NCBI GenBank assembly: GCA_003118195.1
Contig: BEXV01001041.1
Location: forward strand, 22,802 to 86,801
Reading direction: 5' to 3'
From: Hemicentrotus pulcherrimus
Taxonomy: Eukaryota > Echinodermata > Echinoidea > Camarodonta > Strongylocentrotidae
DNA: 64,000 bases
The notes under the pieces were generated by a model. It worked only from the letters and a program-made list of their open reading frames with translations, did no database searches and was not told the DNA's origin. The position numbers and the translations under genes are program-made. Position 1 is the stretch's first letter. Every line of letters starts with the position of its first letter. Positions 32,720 through 44,726 of this stretch are shown here, in pieces.

Positions 32720-33060
32720 ATAGTCCATTTCCCTGTTTTGCGGCGGGCGACCCTTCTTGCAGAGTCATTGTTTGGTGTGGGAGGAGTCCCTGTGATAGGT
32801 TTGTGGTAAGCTTATATCCTGCCCGGCCGGCATAGAAATGGAAAGAGAAAACAGTATTCAGTGGGCAGTGCAAAATGCAAGTAAAGTGAAGTCATTGCTA
32901 TATGTAGCCGGCCGCCAAACCCAGAATTAACGGCTGGCTGGCACCCCTGAGCAGCAAGGCATGAAGAGGGCGGCAGTTGCAGCCTGACTGGCATGGTGTA
33001 CAGACGGCAATCTCTTGGCTGCTGCAGTGCTCCATGTTTCTTGCGCATTTCATTCGCTTC
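32720..33060. promoter_or_regulatory. GC-richer island
   Basis: Contains GCCCGGCCGGC (~32821), GTAGCCGGCCGCC (~32905), TTTGTGGT (Runx-like, ~32800) and GCAGTTGCAG (~32973). No supported coding frame. A regulatory role is inferred from base composition only. Confidence 0.2.
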
Positions 33061-35071
33061 ACTTCTGTTTTAATCGGTGGATTTCCGTTTGGCGCTTACA
33101 ACATACACACACGTATAGACTTACTTGTTGGATTGGATTTAGTATGGTGGAATACGGTCTGGACACAAAGCCATTCATTTCTACTGACTGTACTAGTATG
33201 GATTGGTTTGATCAGCAATTCAAATACTTTAATGAGGTGTGAAGGTTCAGATTTTCACCAGCGCTTGTGAATCTCTTTTATTTCAATACTGATTTCAATA
33301 AGCTTTCTGGATTGTATAGTACGTGTTTCTCAGGTACTGGTAGGATTTCTCCTTCATGGACAATTTTAGTGGACTGCTTTACAGCTGCTCTAGACAAACA
33401 GATGGGTCGGCATTAATTGGAATTTTCTCCTCATTCATTTTCTATATTTAGATTTACGTAAAGTTGAAGTACCTCTTTTTTTATTGCCAATATTTGCCTC
33501 ATATCACGTTTTGCTTTTATGTGTACATGCTTCAGATTGACACCAACTTGTGGTTTGCAGCCATTTCGTTGATTTCCTCAAATGTTGGAATGCCTGAGTT
33601 TGGTGAAAAACCATGTTTTACTTTCATTTCGTTAGCAGTGGAACAAGCTATATATCTCAGCACAGTGACATAAAGAAAGAAATATAATCATGCAGTGCCA
33701 GTATCGTGAGATGCTTCATATGATTGAACTCCAAACAGTGTTGTATCAATTATCTGTATTTCAGGAAATTGGAACTATACATTCTGGAGGGTGTTTGCAC
33801 TATTTTACAGGAATTAAAACAGTTCTCAGAATAATGCATGGTAATAATAATTGATAAAAGATGATGTTCTGCTTATAACCATCACATTTACATAATTAAT
33901 CTTCATTTTACCCCTTTGGTATAGATCTATACTCCATCAAAGAGAATGAAAATGTTGTGTTTTTCTTTAAGTGAAATAAGGATCTCTCCTGTTTGGTTTT
34001 TCTTCCACAAAACTGTGAAGGAACATTTCTAGATAATAATACCCAAACAACATATTTTACTGAATTTTAGAATCAGGTTAGGACAAGTATAATTTAGTTA
34101 CTCTTTAGCTATTAAGGACAAGAGGAAACACATCATAACTATCTATAGGAAAGCAGACAGGACAAAGGGACCATTGTCACCGTCATCATCATCATCATTG
34201 TCGTCATCATCACCATCGTGGACATCATCTTGGGCTATGAGGGAAAGCACAGCTCCTGGGCTATGATGGATGGCAGATTCAGTTCAACCACTCAAGAGAA
34301 ATACGGGGCAGAGCAGAGGTATGAAAAAAGCGCTTTCCAAAAATAGAAATATTGATAAAATACAGCCTGCTATAGTCTTTATCAAGACTTGCAGAGTGCT
34401 TTGAAGTGTCTTTACTTCATTTTTTTTTACCTTTTTAGAATAGTCTGCTAGAATTTGTGTAGTGACTAGAGAGTTTGCTGCTTAATTTTGAAAACAATTC
34501 TCTTTTTCCTAGATTGTCTTTTTATTCTCTATGCTTTCTGTCTAGTTTTATAATTTCATTTTTTCTTATCACATTTTATGTGATTTTTTTTGCAATTCAA
34601 AAAAGGAAGCTCCATGAATGTTTTTCTTTCCCATTCTAAAATCTTAAAAACATATTTTTTTTATCAAAATTGGCTTTGAATAGTGAAAAAAAAATAGTAT
34701 TTTGTATTGAAGTCTGACTTCTAGATACTCATGATTTATTTAGAAATATCTCTACTTGTTCTTAAAAATCAGACATAAATATAAGTCATGAAGATATTAT
34801 AAAGACAACCTTTTTATGGTCAGTGGCGACACCTGTGTCTAGTCACACCATTTGATAACATATTCTAATTGTAGTATATTTATGTTGGAAAAACATAATT
34901 ATTCCGCCATAATTAATGGATTTTTTCCACATTAAGCTGTAAACAAAGGTTTTAACCTAGCTACGATAATGCTTTTCTGATTCTTTAGTCTTTTTGATCA
35001 ACTTGCTTTAAAAATAACAATCACCAGCAGCAAACTCTCTAGACATGAAAATAGACAGACTCTAATCATGA
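33061..35071. other. AT-rich stretch, nothing coding recognised
   Basis: A short ATC-rich microsatellite lies at ~34178-34217, followed by GGGCTATGA repeated at ~34233 and ~34258. Confidence 0.45.
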
Positions 35072-35131
35072 ATAGTCAAACCATGGACCCACCTCCATGG
35101 GACCTCCATGGGACCTCCATGGTCTGACTAT
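35072..35131. repeat. Hairpin with 16-bp arms around CCTCCATGGGA repeats
   Basis: ATAGTCAAACCATGGA (35072-35087) pairs with 35116-35131 with one mismatch. The 28-base loop consists of repeats of an 11-bp ACCTCCATGGG unit, itself containing the CCATGG palindrome. Confidence 0.8.
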
Positions 35132-35656
35132 GATCTAAGCCTCCAGCTCTGCCTACCTGCCTCTACCTAACTCACGCTGAATCGCTAAATAGCTGCAATC
35201 TTCTGAAGGAGTTTCTCCAAGACCCACTGTCGACGCAATCCTAGAACACCAGTCTGTCGCCCTCTCCCTTGCTTCCACTCCCTTCGTCATCCTCCTTCAT
35301 GGTTTGATGCAGGGAGAGGGCTTGGCTGGTTAATAGGATTGATCAACAGCACCAAGCGAGGGCGCCATCTCGTGTTTGCGATTTGTTGAGTCTAGTGGTG
35401 ACATCATACTGGACAGCATTGGACGTGATTGGATCGTTCTCTAATACTGTCTGGTGATGATGTTGACACTGGCTTTGTTTCATCGTGGACCACTCCTGAA
35501 AAAGAAAACTGAGCAAAAAAAGTAGAAGAAAGTAGAAAATCATGTAATGAGCCTAAACTTCTTTTTATCATTGTCTTCTAAGTAACTTTACTTTCTGATA
35601 TCTTTTTAGTAACTTTTAAATGCTCTCATCTTGGCAATACAGTGTGGTACATGGCT
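35132..35656. other. GC-moderate stretch, nothing recognised
   Basis: 35140-35470 is somewhat GC-richer than the surroundings but no exon or site could be supported. Confidence 0.35.
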
Positions 35657-35681
35657 ACAACAACTTTTACTATTGCTACTG

Positions 35682-35713
<32 letters not shown>

Positions 35714-35937
35714 GATACTACTACTCCTATTTATACAACTTTACTAGTACGACTACTTATGCTGTTGCTGCTACTACTACTATTACTACTACAACAACAA
35801 CTGCCGTACTACTACTACTACTACTACTACAATTACTACTACTTCCACTATTTCTACTACTACGACTACTACTTCTTTTATGCTGCTACTACTACTTACA
35901 CGTGATACTATTACTACTACTACTCCTGCTGCTGCTG

Positions 35938-35974
<37 letters not shown>

Positions 35975-36245
35975 AAGTACTCTACTACTTCTACTACTGC
36001 TATAAATACTACTATTACTAGTACTACTTCTACTAGTACTAGTACTTTGTCTACTTCTACAATAACTATACACTAATGCTGTTGTTACTACTACAACTAC
36101 TTATATTACTAGTACTATGTTGACATCTTCTTTTTCATCTACTACTTCAATTACTACTATTACTTCTACCACCACTACTACTACTACTACTTCAGTTACA
36201 ACTACTACTACTTCTGATACTACTTTATTACTACCACCACCCAGA
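35657..36245. repeat. ~590-bp degenerate (ACT)n trinucleotide array
   Basis: Long runs of ACT/CTA/TAC with interspersed GCT, TTC and ATT triplets. The longest pure run is near 35936-35973. Poly-Thr, poly-Tyr/Leu and (other strand) poly-Val/Ser frames arise from it and are not genes. Confidence 0.95.
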
Positions 36246-37962
36246 CTACTGCCCATACTACCAAAACTATTTGTACCATATCTTCTTCAAGGTCAATGAA
36301 CTTAAATGATCTACCCTGTTTTATTTTCAGTTAAACAAGCCAAACCTTCTTTGTTTGGATTTACAAAAAAGAAAAGAAAAGTATATTACCCAAGAATGAT
36401 GTAAAGACTGAACAAAGTCTTCGAAAAATTCATGGTATCTTGGTGGTCAGTAGAAAATGTAGAATTGATATCAATGATACAGTATGGCTCATATCATTTG
36501 TTTTATTGTTTTTAAAGGACCCATCACAGTTTAGAATTATTGATTTATTATTGCAATAATCACTCCCATTACATAGGGGGACGTAATGAACTGAAGAAGA
36601 TTATTTGAAATTCAATGTTGTCTATAGGAAATTTGTTGAATTCATGGGAGTTTTCTGTTTATACCCCCTTGGTGTTGTAAGATAAATTTAGTAGAATTTG
36701 AAATCCTCACATCGATTTGGTTAAAATGAACATTTGTATATTAAAAAAGATTAGTTTTATCAAAGTGTACCAATCACCAAGGAGTATTTTGGTTTCTTGC
36801 AGCAGTATTTCATGTTGCTATATAGCCTCAAATATTTATTCTCTAAAGAGATATTGCAAGTTTACATACACCCTCAATAAACTTTAAAACAACTTGTTAC
36901 TGGACTACATGATGCTCCTGTATGCATTCACAGAAAATATAGCCTGCACATCATTTAAATCCAACATGGGTTCTGTGTTTTACGTTATCAAACTTATTTT
37001 CCAATTTTATCTTATTCGTTATTATATCCATTAGCCATTAGAATGCCGGAAGAAGTTTTTTAAGGTGATTTAATGCATTCTAGCTGAACACAAATCTTTT
37101 TGGTTGATTGGTACACTTTAAGATTTTTCAGACGCGAAAATCAAAAGAGAGAGTTTTGTTAAGATGGTTGATAAAAGATAGTGCATCAAGATAAGTGAGT
37201 AGAACAATTTCTATTAAATTCGTTATTGAATACTTATGCTTGTACTTGTATGAAATAGTAATAATCATTTGTATTAGTAAACTAAATATGGGCTATTTAA
37301 AATGGAAGTAACAAAAAGACTGTGGCAAGGATATGTTTTATTCTCACACACCTTTACCAAGTAATGGAGGATAAGTGGATTTGTAGAGGAATGGGATCTA
37401 TTTCTATTTATATAGATGACATTTAATAGAATCATATTTTACACTCTTTGCAAGGAATAGAGAGGGGATAATACAGATATAAATATTCTCACAGCAACAG
37501 ATTCAACAGAAATCCATCTCGTTGCCATACTAATGCTTCATAATCTCGCTCCATTTGCGTCACTTGGGTGTATTTTCAAGCTAGCAAGTCATTTAAATTT
37601 CCATTGTCAATATGGTTGACTACTTGACTTGTCTTCATATTTGAAGTTCCTAAAAGCTTTATTACATAGTTGCAATAAGTATGAGTTTGCAAATATTATC
37701 CAAACTGATTAATTTAATACAGTATCACACAAGAAACCTTACTGTAAATGTACCAGCACATATTTAAAAGCTAGTTCAGTCATTTGATCTTCTTTAAAGA
37801 AAAATCTCAGAGTCATTTTGTATTTAGTTGTCTGTGTAAACAGGAATATCTGTCTATTGCTTATGTTTGTATTAAGGGTACCATATAACACATTAAAAGG
37901 TATGCCTCAAAATTTATCGTGGTGAAATAACCAAGAAAGCAGAGACTGAGTGGAATATTACT
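36246..37962. other. AT-rich stretch, nothing recognised
   Basis: No element ends or supported exons. Confidence 0.45.
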
Positions 37963-38347
37963 TTAAAGGGATCTGGTAACTTTGTCTCAGATTCTGAAAC
38001 AAAATTCTGGATTTATCTCATGATACAATGATAATTATAAACCTTTAGGTCAGTCAGGAACCCCATGACTTTCACAAGCCGATAGCCTGCCTAATTATCA
38101 AGATATTTATGATTGGAATTACACATTTTGAAAACCGTTCGCCTGACGGTTTTCATAACACTACAGTCTATTGGGGAAAACGAGTATGGTAAAACCGGTC
38201 ACTCAAAGATTTTTACTTTTTTGAGGCACTTCTTGATCATTTTGAAGCGCAATTTTTTTAGGGCTTCAATATTACACCATATCACAGACACTGATAACAC
38301 GTAGGGCCGTGTATCTCAGATTTAACATTGTAACATGATCCCTTTAA
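37963..38347. mobile_element. T2/Kolobok-like MITE, family E, copy 1
   Basis: 385 bp, near-identical to 44342-44726. The ends are TTAAAGGGATC..GTAAC and its inverse, with TTAA at both outer edges as expected for a TTAA target. TTAAAGGRR is the terminal motif of the Xenopus T2 MITEs of the Kolobok superfamily. Inside is a hairpin AAAACCGT/ACGGTTTT at ~38133-38155. The 63-codon frame inside both copies follows from their identity and has no recognisable function. Confidence 0.8.
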
Positions 38348-39195
38348 CAAACAAAAATTGGTTGTAAAATTGACACAATTATTTCATTTGCCAAATGGAA
38401 ATTGCAACAACTTTCCGAAAAGAATGTCACTTTCTTTCACACAATAAATGATATATCCCCTAGTATTTTTAGATCAGATTTTATGTCTTGATATGGAAAA
38501 GAAAAAATATAACTCTGAAAAGAGATGAATTTTTATATATTTGTTAAATGTGTCTATCGTTTCTGTCATTCTGGTCTATTTCACATGCCAATCACCAATG
38601 ATGAAATGGTGCATTTTATCATTCTCCTCAGAAAAATTTAGATACCTTGAGAGAACCTAGATACTCCACCATTGTTTGTGATAATGAGTCATTTCATCGA
38701 TGGGAATGACTTGATGGGTTAACTGTGGTTGACTGCATAACAATTATTCATCGTCATCAGTATTTTCTCTTTATTTTCATATCTCCCACCCCCTCGTTTG
38801 TGATATTTTATTGAGTTTGTCCTTCATATCCCATTCTTGTTTTGCAGTTTCTTTTGTTGTCAGTCCACTATTGTTCTGTCCTGGTGAATTTCTAGATCAA
38901 TGTGCTCCCATCTTGATATGCCTGGGAACTTTTGATATTTGTTGGTCTTTCCACATTATGCACAAGTCTAATTATCACTTCAGTAAGTTCAGTTAATTAC
39001 CCAGTCTTTGTCATTCTGTAATGTTATTAATTACAAAAAACAAAATCTTCAGTACTGCGTGACAGATCATTATTGACTTGTTGTTGGCTTTTGGGGGGAA
39101 TAATACTGGTAGAAATTAGGCTGTTTTGTTTGAAATCTCTGCACATTTTATTTTTTTTAAAGAACAGAAATACAGCCCTCTCTGAATGCTTTTGG
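38348..39195. other. AT-rich stretch, nothing recognised
   Basis: No supported feature. Confidence 0.45.

Positions 39196-39255
<60 letters not shown>
39196..39255. repeat. (TCA)20 microsatellite
   Basis: Twenty uninterrupted TCA units. The poly-Ser frame (39073-39375) is an artefact of this tract. Confidence 0.95.
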
Positions 39256-39257
<2 letters not shown>

Positions 39258-40156
39258 TTCTCTTTATTCACATCAAAATATATTTAAAATGATACCATAT
39301 TATTATTTACCTTATAGTAAAATGTTAATTTTAGTGAAATATGTAGAATGGGTGTTTTCAGAGGCTAGTGTGTGAACATGATCCTATATTCTTTCTTTTA
39401 GAAAACACAACCAGTGCCTAGAGCTCTAGATTGAGGGGTGATCATACTATTTAGAAGCAATGATCACAATAATAAGCAATGTTGATTTGAGGTTATATTC
39501 CTGATTTCATGCCCAACATTATATTCATCTATCTTTGCATTTATGTTCTATGCAATTGCTCACACTTGTCCCTTAATCCACACATTATTACATAAATCCA
39601 ACGTGCATGTACAAACCACAACTAAAAATAGTCTTATATATCATTTTCCTTTAAAAGAAAATAAAGAAGTTGATGAAGCAGGTGATAATGTCAAACCCCA
39701 AATCTTTCCAAGTATTTTTGTGATATATTTTTCATAATTGAAAAGAACAAAATATTCTAGTAATTTAGATTGAATTTACTAGAAGTATTGTTATATTGTT
39801 TGGAAATGATAAAGAATGAGGGATGAAAAATTGATTTTGTAGCTATTTGTTTTTGATAACATGTAATATTAATTTAATTATTTCATGATAAAAATGATAT
39901 TGATTTTTGTTCTTCTTCCTAATAAATTAACAATAAAAATCAATTTGACAGTTTCCATGATTTTCTTGTGTTAAATGAATGTAATTGTATACAAATGTGC
40001 CTGCATGGTTTGATATTTGTAATGCTTTGTGGATAGTTAGAGAGGAATACACAGAATGAGTGAAAGAGTGACACAGAATGTTCAATTATGGAGGAAGAAA
40101 GAGTTGTCTGAAAGAGGAATAAAGTTTGTATGTTCAAGATTCTGAATGAGAATAAG
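39256..40156. other. AT-rich stretch, nothing recognised
   Basis: No supported feature. Confidence 0.45.
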
Positions 40157-40241
40157 GGAGCAGCAGAAGGGGAGGGGGAGAAAGAGAGAGAGAGGGGGGG
40201 GGGGAGAGGATAGATTTAACATATGTAGAGAAAGTGAGTGA

Positions 40242-40302
<61 letters not shown>

Positions 40303-40316
40303 GAGAGATAGAGAAA
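40157..40316. repeat. (GA)n purine tract
   Basis: Interrupted GA/GGGA runs, purest at ~40248-40282, including a G homopolymer at ~40194-40204. Confidence 0.9.
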
Positions 40317-41090
40317 CCTGGCTTTAGATTAAGGACATTGACCGTATGTTAGCATTGACAAAAAAGAGAAGAGAAATAATAATTTTTTTTTTTTAAACCT
40401 GAGATGGTAAAAATATGAATTCTCAATTAGTTTGGCAATGATATAAGACTAGTTATTATGTACTTTTGGTAATAATCAGTCACATAAGATTGTACATTCA
40501 ATGGTGAAATATAAACCATTTCCAATTTTCAGTATAATTAAACTGACCCCAAATAACATGAGTGGCACTCGCTACCAAAATGCATACCAGTAGTTGTAAT
40601 GTAATACACTGAAAAATATGACAGATAATGTACATACTTCATAAATAAGTAGTCACCATAATACTGCTGTAAAACCAAACCAGAGGCCTTTGTGGCATGA
40701 AATATTCAAAAATGTCACCAGTGGTGCGCTATTTCAAGATTCATAAAAGTTTTATGCAAAAGATGATTAATCACAACACTTCTTGGGGGCTGTATTCACA
40801 TGAATTTCTTGCTGTAAAAATAGGTATTTGGTGAAATTTGCAAAAGTTTCATGTCGCAGAGTTCATGAGTTTCTGGTTTTATGGAATCTTGAAAATTGAT
40901 TAAAAAGGGGTGAAATTGAAGTGAGAGATAACAATTTTAACCACCCAAAACCCCACAATAATCAGTGAAAAACACAAGAATACAGAAGAGGGAAGTATAA
41001 TTTGACAAAATACAACATCAATCAATCGGCCTGTTTAGCAGAACTCAATGCCAAACATATGTCAGACAAGTGAATGGCATTAGGTTTGTT
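40317..41090. other. AT-rich stretch, nothing recognised
   Basis: No supported feature. Confidence 0.45.
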
Positions 41091-41288
41091 TGTTTGACTG
41101 CTAAGAAAGCATATGTATACTTGTAAGTAAGCAACCAGGGGACTGACAGCTTTAAGTCCTCTCAGAGGGGCTTGGTTATTAGGATTAAAGCTTTACCAAA
41201 GGGCACTGGCACATCGACTTGGTTTTGAACTCGGGACCTCCTGGTTACTTACAAGACCGCTGATCTAACACCAAGCCATCACGTGCCT
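41091..41288 (-). mobile_element. tRNA-derived SINE, family A, copy 1
   Basis: On the minus strand the head reads GATGGCTTGGTGTTAGATCAG (A-box-like), then CCCGAGTTCAAAACC (B-box-like). The body follows: GCCCTTTGGTAAAGC, CCAAGCCCCTCTGAGAGGACTTA and GTCCCCTGG. These blocks are collinear with the plus-strand copy at 47583-47780. The 3' end shares a GCTTTCTTAGCAGTC-like segment with that copy. Confidence 0.75.
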
Positions 41289-42845
41289 CTTAATAGGAGT
41301 TTAACAGACATACTGTATTACAAGTTTTATTCCCCCCCCCCCCTCAAGTAAGTTATCCCTCATTCCTGAGGTCTCCCAGTGTGCCAATCACTTGAGAAAA
41401 AAATATGTGTACAACTAGAATGCATGAAACCAAGCTCAAAGAAATTTATCTGGCATTTTATGGATTAACAGTAAATGAGTATGAAGAAAATTAAAACTAA
41501 CATAAAAACCCGCGGATGAAACCCAAGTTGGACTTTGGCTTTGTGCTAGCCCTATTTTAAGCAAGCAAATACGGATGCATTCAGTAGTCTACTTACAAGT
41601 TGTTTTAATGCTACTTGAGATTGCATACTGGTATTGCAATATCTTTCAGAGATTTAGTATTCATGGAGGTCATATCTTCAATCTACCGGTAGTGTACTGA
41701 CTTGGCACCCTTAACATGCAGATCAAAACATATTTGGGTTATTGGTACACTTCAATAAAAAGACTGAAGTTGGATGTATTTAAGAGGAGTTACATGTTTG
41801 TATAATGTGCAGAGCTGATTAAAACGATATAAGTTCCCTGTTCATATACGCCATGCATTCAAATGTCAAGGTGGGGTTTCCCCCATCCTTTTTATATGGT
41901 TCTACATGTACACGTAATGTACAGAGCAATGCATATAATAGATTCAATTAAATTTTATTCGTCCAAGGTCATTAAGAGAGACATTACCAATTCAAAGAGC
42001 CCATACATATAGTGATTGCAACTTTAAAAAATTCAGCGCTTTTTCATATTTTATCCAATTTCATTCCAACCTTAACCAGTATGCTTTTCTGTTTATTTTG
42101 CTTTCTTCTAGAGTAGTTTGCTATCAACGTTTGATATCTCTGCGTAGCCTGTCCTCCTTTTATTTTTTCAGAACCTTCAAACTCTTCTTTGTAGTAAAGG
42201 AAGTGCATGCCTTTGTCTTATGGTAATTATTTCTATCTTTTTGGAAATTCCATTTCTCGGACAAGGTAGGTTCGGAAGTCAGACATTTTTATAATACTGA
42301 CAAATATGAATTGAAACTCATCATTGCTGTGATAGATCATTAGGTTAATAAAGCCACATGGTTTCCAGATGTCATTTTGATGATGATTATATATTTCAAT
42401 GATTACAATTTTTCAAGGTTAACCTGTTGACTACTGAATTTTCTCAATCCCATAGACTTAATACAGTAGAATACATGGCAACCCTTTCAAATAATCTGTA
42501 AGATTATGATTTTTAGGATTTTTAAAGACCTACAAATTTGGAATTTTCAGATTTGTCAAAATATTTTTTTATTTTTTATTATTTTGGTTTTTATTTTATT
42601 TATTTTATTTTTTAAATTATTCATTTGTTAATATTGCTAAAGCCAAGTTAAAGAGAAGGTTGAGTTCTGGGAAGAGGTGACAAATAATTTGTGAACTTTA
42701 TCATTCTTATTATGCAAGTGTGGAAGAACATCAGATAAGACATTTTCTCTGAAAAGCATGGCTCTTCAAATGCCTTCATATTCTAAATATGTCATGTTCA
42801 TCGTAAAACTCTGGGGGTGGGTTTTTTTACGCCAAGTGTTCGTGT
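41289..42845. other. AT-rich stretch with small repeat fragments
   Basis: Holds a poly-C run (~41331-41343), dispersed repeat F copy 2 (41407-41470, plus) and a probable minus-strand LINE tail at ~41943-41965 (ATTCAATTAAATTTTATTCGT). 42560-42615 is a TTTTA-rich tract. Confidence 0.45.
41407..41470 (+). repeat. Dispersed repeat F, copy 2
   Basis: GTGTACAACTAGAATG, ATGAAACCAAG and TATCTGGCATTTTATGG blocks align with 30151-30214. Confidence 0.45.
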
Positions 42846-43027
42846 AGTCCCATATATACCTTTCTGTGTACAGTGTTTGTAACTTTACCAAGACTTGGCC
42901 GAATTTCTTATCATTTTGATGATTCCAGAACCTTGCAATACACACAAATTCTTACATGTATATGCTAGATGATCAACCTTTTCTGGTTGATTATTCACGT
43001 TTCTTTCACAATGCAATCGCATGACCA
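42846..43027 (-). mobile_element. Partial copy of TTAAAGGTAA MITE (family D)
   Basis: Reverse-complement relative of the middle of 50951-51317. Shared blocks: AGTCCCATATA, CTTTCTGTGT, GTAACTTTAC, TTATCATTTTGATGATTCCAGAACCTTGCA, TAGATGATCAACCTTTTCTG and TTTCTTTCACAATGCAATC. Both TTAAAGG ends are missing, so it is truncated. Confidence 0.7.
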
Positions 43028-44341
43028 GAACTAAACTTCATCTTTAAGATTGTTTTATCATGTGCCGCGATTTAAGAGTTCACGTATTTCATGTCTTGAA
43101 TGGCTGCATGATCGAGCTGCGAATTTGTATTTGCTTTTTTGTACAGAAACCGCATATTGCCAGTTACACTGCCTCTGCATGTGCGAATGCCTGTTGAGTG
43201 TACAGATTTCTTACTTTTGAAGGCATCTGTGCTAGAAATTCCTAATTCTAGTTTCAAATGTTGGCAGTACGTAGGCAATGGTATGCAGTCGGCAATGGAT
43301 GAATAGAAATTTTAATTACCCCCTTTGCTGAGTTGTGTGTTTGCTATCTGATTGTGAAGTCTATTTTTGCCTAGTTCGATAACATTGGCCTTGGGAACAA
43401 TGTCAAGAGAAGAGGAGTAAGTTGTAACTTGATATGCAGTAATACCTATCCCCAATTTGAATAACTTACTACCATCAAAAGTACACTTTTATAAAACTGG
43501 GAATGCTAATTTCATTTCCTAAATCTTTAATGCCACCATGGTTTTTTTCCAGAGTTAGTCACTCGACATGAGTTATTAGTAATGTTAATTATGATGATTC
43601 CTGGAATCTTTAGATTTTTTTTTGAAAATGCAGAAATTTTCTGGATATGAGCCAATCTGAATTTAATCACATGGAGGAAGCAATGAACCTTTCTGTTTAT
43701 TTGGATTGTTGTCATCTCCTAACTCCCATTTTTTCTGAAAAGTCAGTTTGCAACATTCTGTGATGATGTACATTACCTTCGTACCTTTGTTATTACTAGA
43801 GCTAAATTTAGGAAAACTAACTTTGAGAAAATACAAACATTTAGGGTACATTTGATTAAAAAACAATTTTGATCTGTTGAGTGTACTAATTTATTAAAGT
43901 TATGTGGGTTCACACTGAAGCTGAATTCTGGAGAATTATTTTTTGAGAACGATTGAGAATTTGGAGAATATACAAACAATTACACTTCAATGATTTTAAA
44001 AAGACCATCTGCCTGTAAAGTTCATATTGTCTCTTGAATTACCATTCAGTAGCAATTCACGGTGAAACATGGATTAAACGAACCTGCACATTAAGACCAC
44101 TTGCCTATAAAGACCTCTTCTCTTGTCTCCCGAGAGTGGCCTTTGTTTACAGGTTTTAGAGAGATATGATGAAGAAAAATGATTTTCTAGAGTATTCAAT
44201 AGTGGTCAAGAATGATTAAGGAATTTTCTTTTTATCAATCTTTAGAGAAATATATTTTCAGGTGGTGTAAAAGATATGAAACATTGCAAGAAATTCAAAG
44301 ATCATTTTTTTCTTTTTTTTTCTTAGAAAACTTCTTTCTCT
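43028..44341. other. AT-rich stretch; one decayed MITE relative
   Basis: ~44045-44155 resembles the 14322-14515 element (ACCACTTGCCTATAAAGACC, GTGGCCTTTGTTTACAGG). Nothing else recognised. Confidence 0.4.
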
Positions 44342-44726
44342 TTAAAGGGATCTGGTAACTTTGTCTCAGATTCTGAAACAAAATTCTGGATTTGGCTCAT
44401 GATGCAATGATAATTATAAACCTTTAGGTCAGTCAGGAACCCCATGACTTTTACAAGCCGATCGCCTGCCTGATTATCAAGATATTTATGATTGGAATTA
44501 CAAATTTTAAAAACCGTTCGCCTGACGGTTTTCATAACACTACAGTCTATTGGGAAAAACGAGTACGGTAAAACCGGTCACTCAAAGATTTTTACTTTTT
44601 TGAGGCACTTCTTGATCATTTTGAAGCGCATTTTTTTTAGGGCTTCAATATTACACCACATCACAGACACTGATAACACGTAGTGCCGTGTATCTCAGAT
44701 TAAACATTGTTACACGATCCCTTTAA
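44342..44726. mobile_element. T2/Kolobok-like MITE, family E, copy 2
   Basis: Same length and orientation as copy 1 at 37963-38347, with only scattered substitutions. Ends TTAAAGGGATC..GTAAC and inverse, with TTAA at both outer edges. The similarity suggests mobilisation in the recent past or a local duplication of the element alone, as the flanks differ. Confidence 0.8.

Noticed and set aside
35642..36299. Poly-Thr, poly-Tyr and poly-Val frames on both strands
   Set aside because: Produced by the (ACT)n array.
38113..38304. 63-codon frame conserved at 44492-44683
   Set aside because: Both lie inside the two near-identical MITE copies, so conservation follows from the element and not from protein selection.
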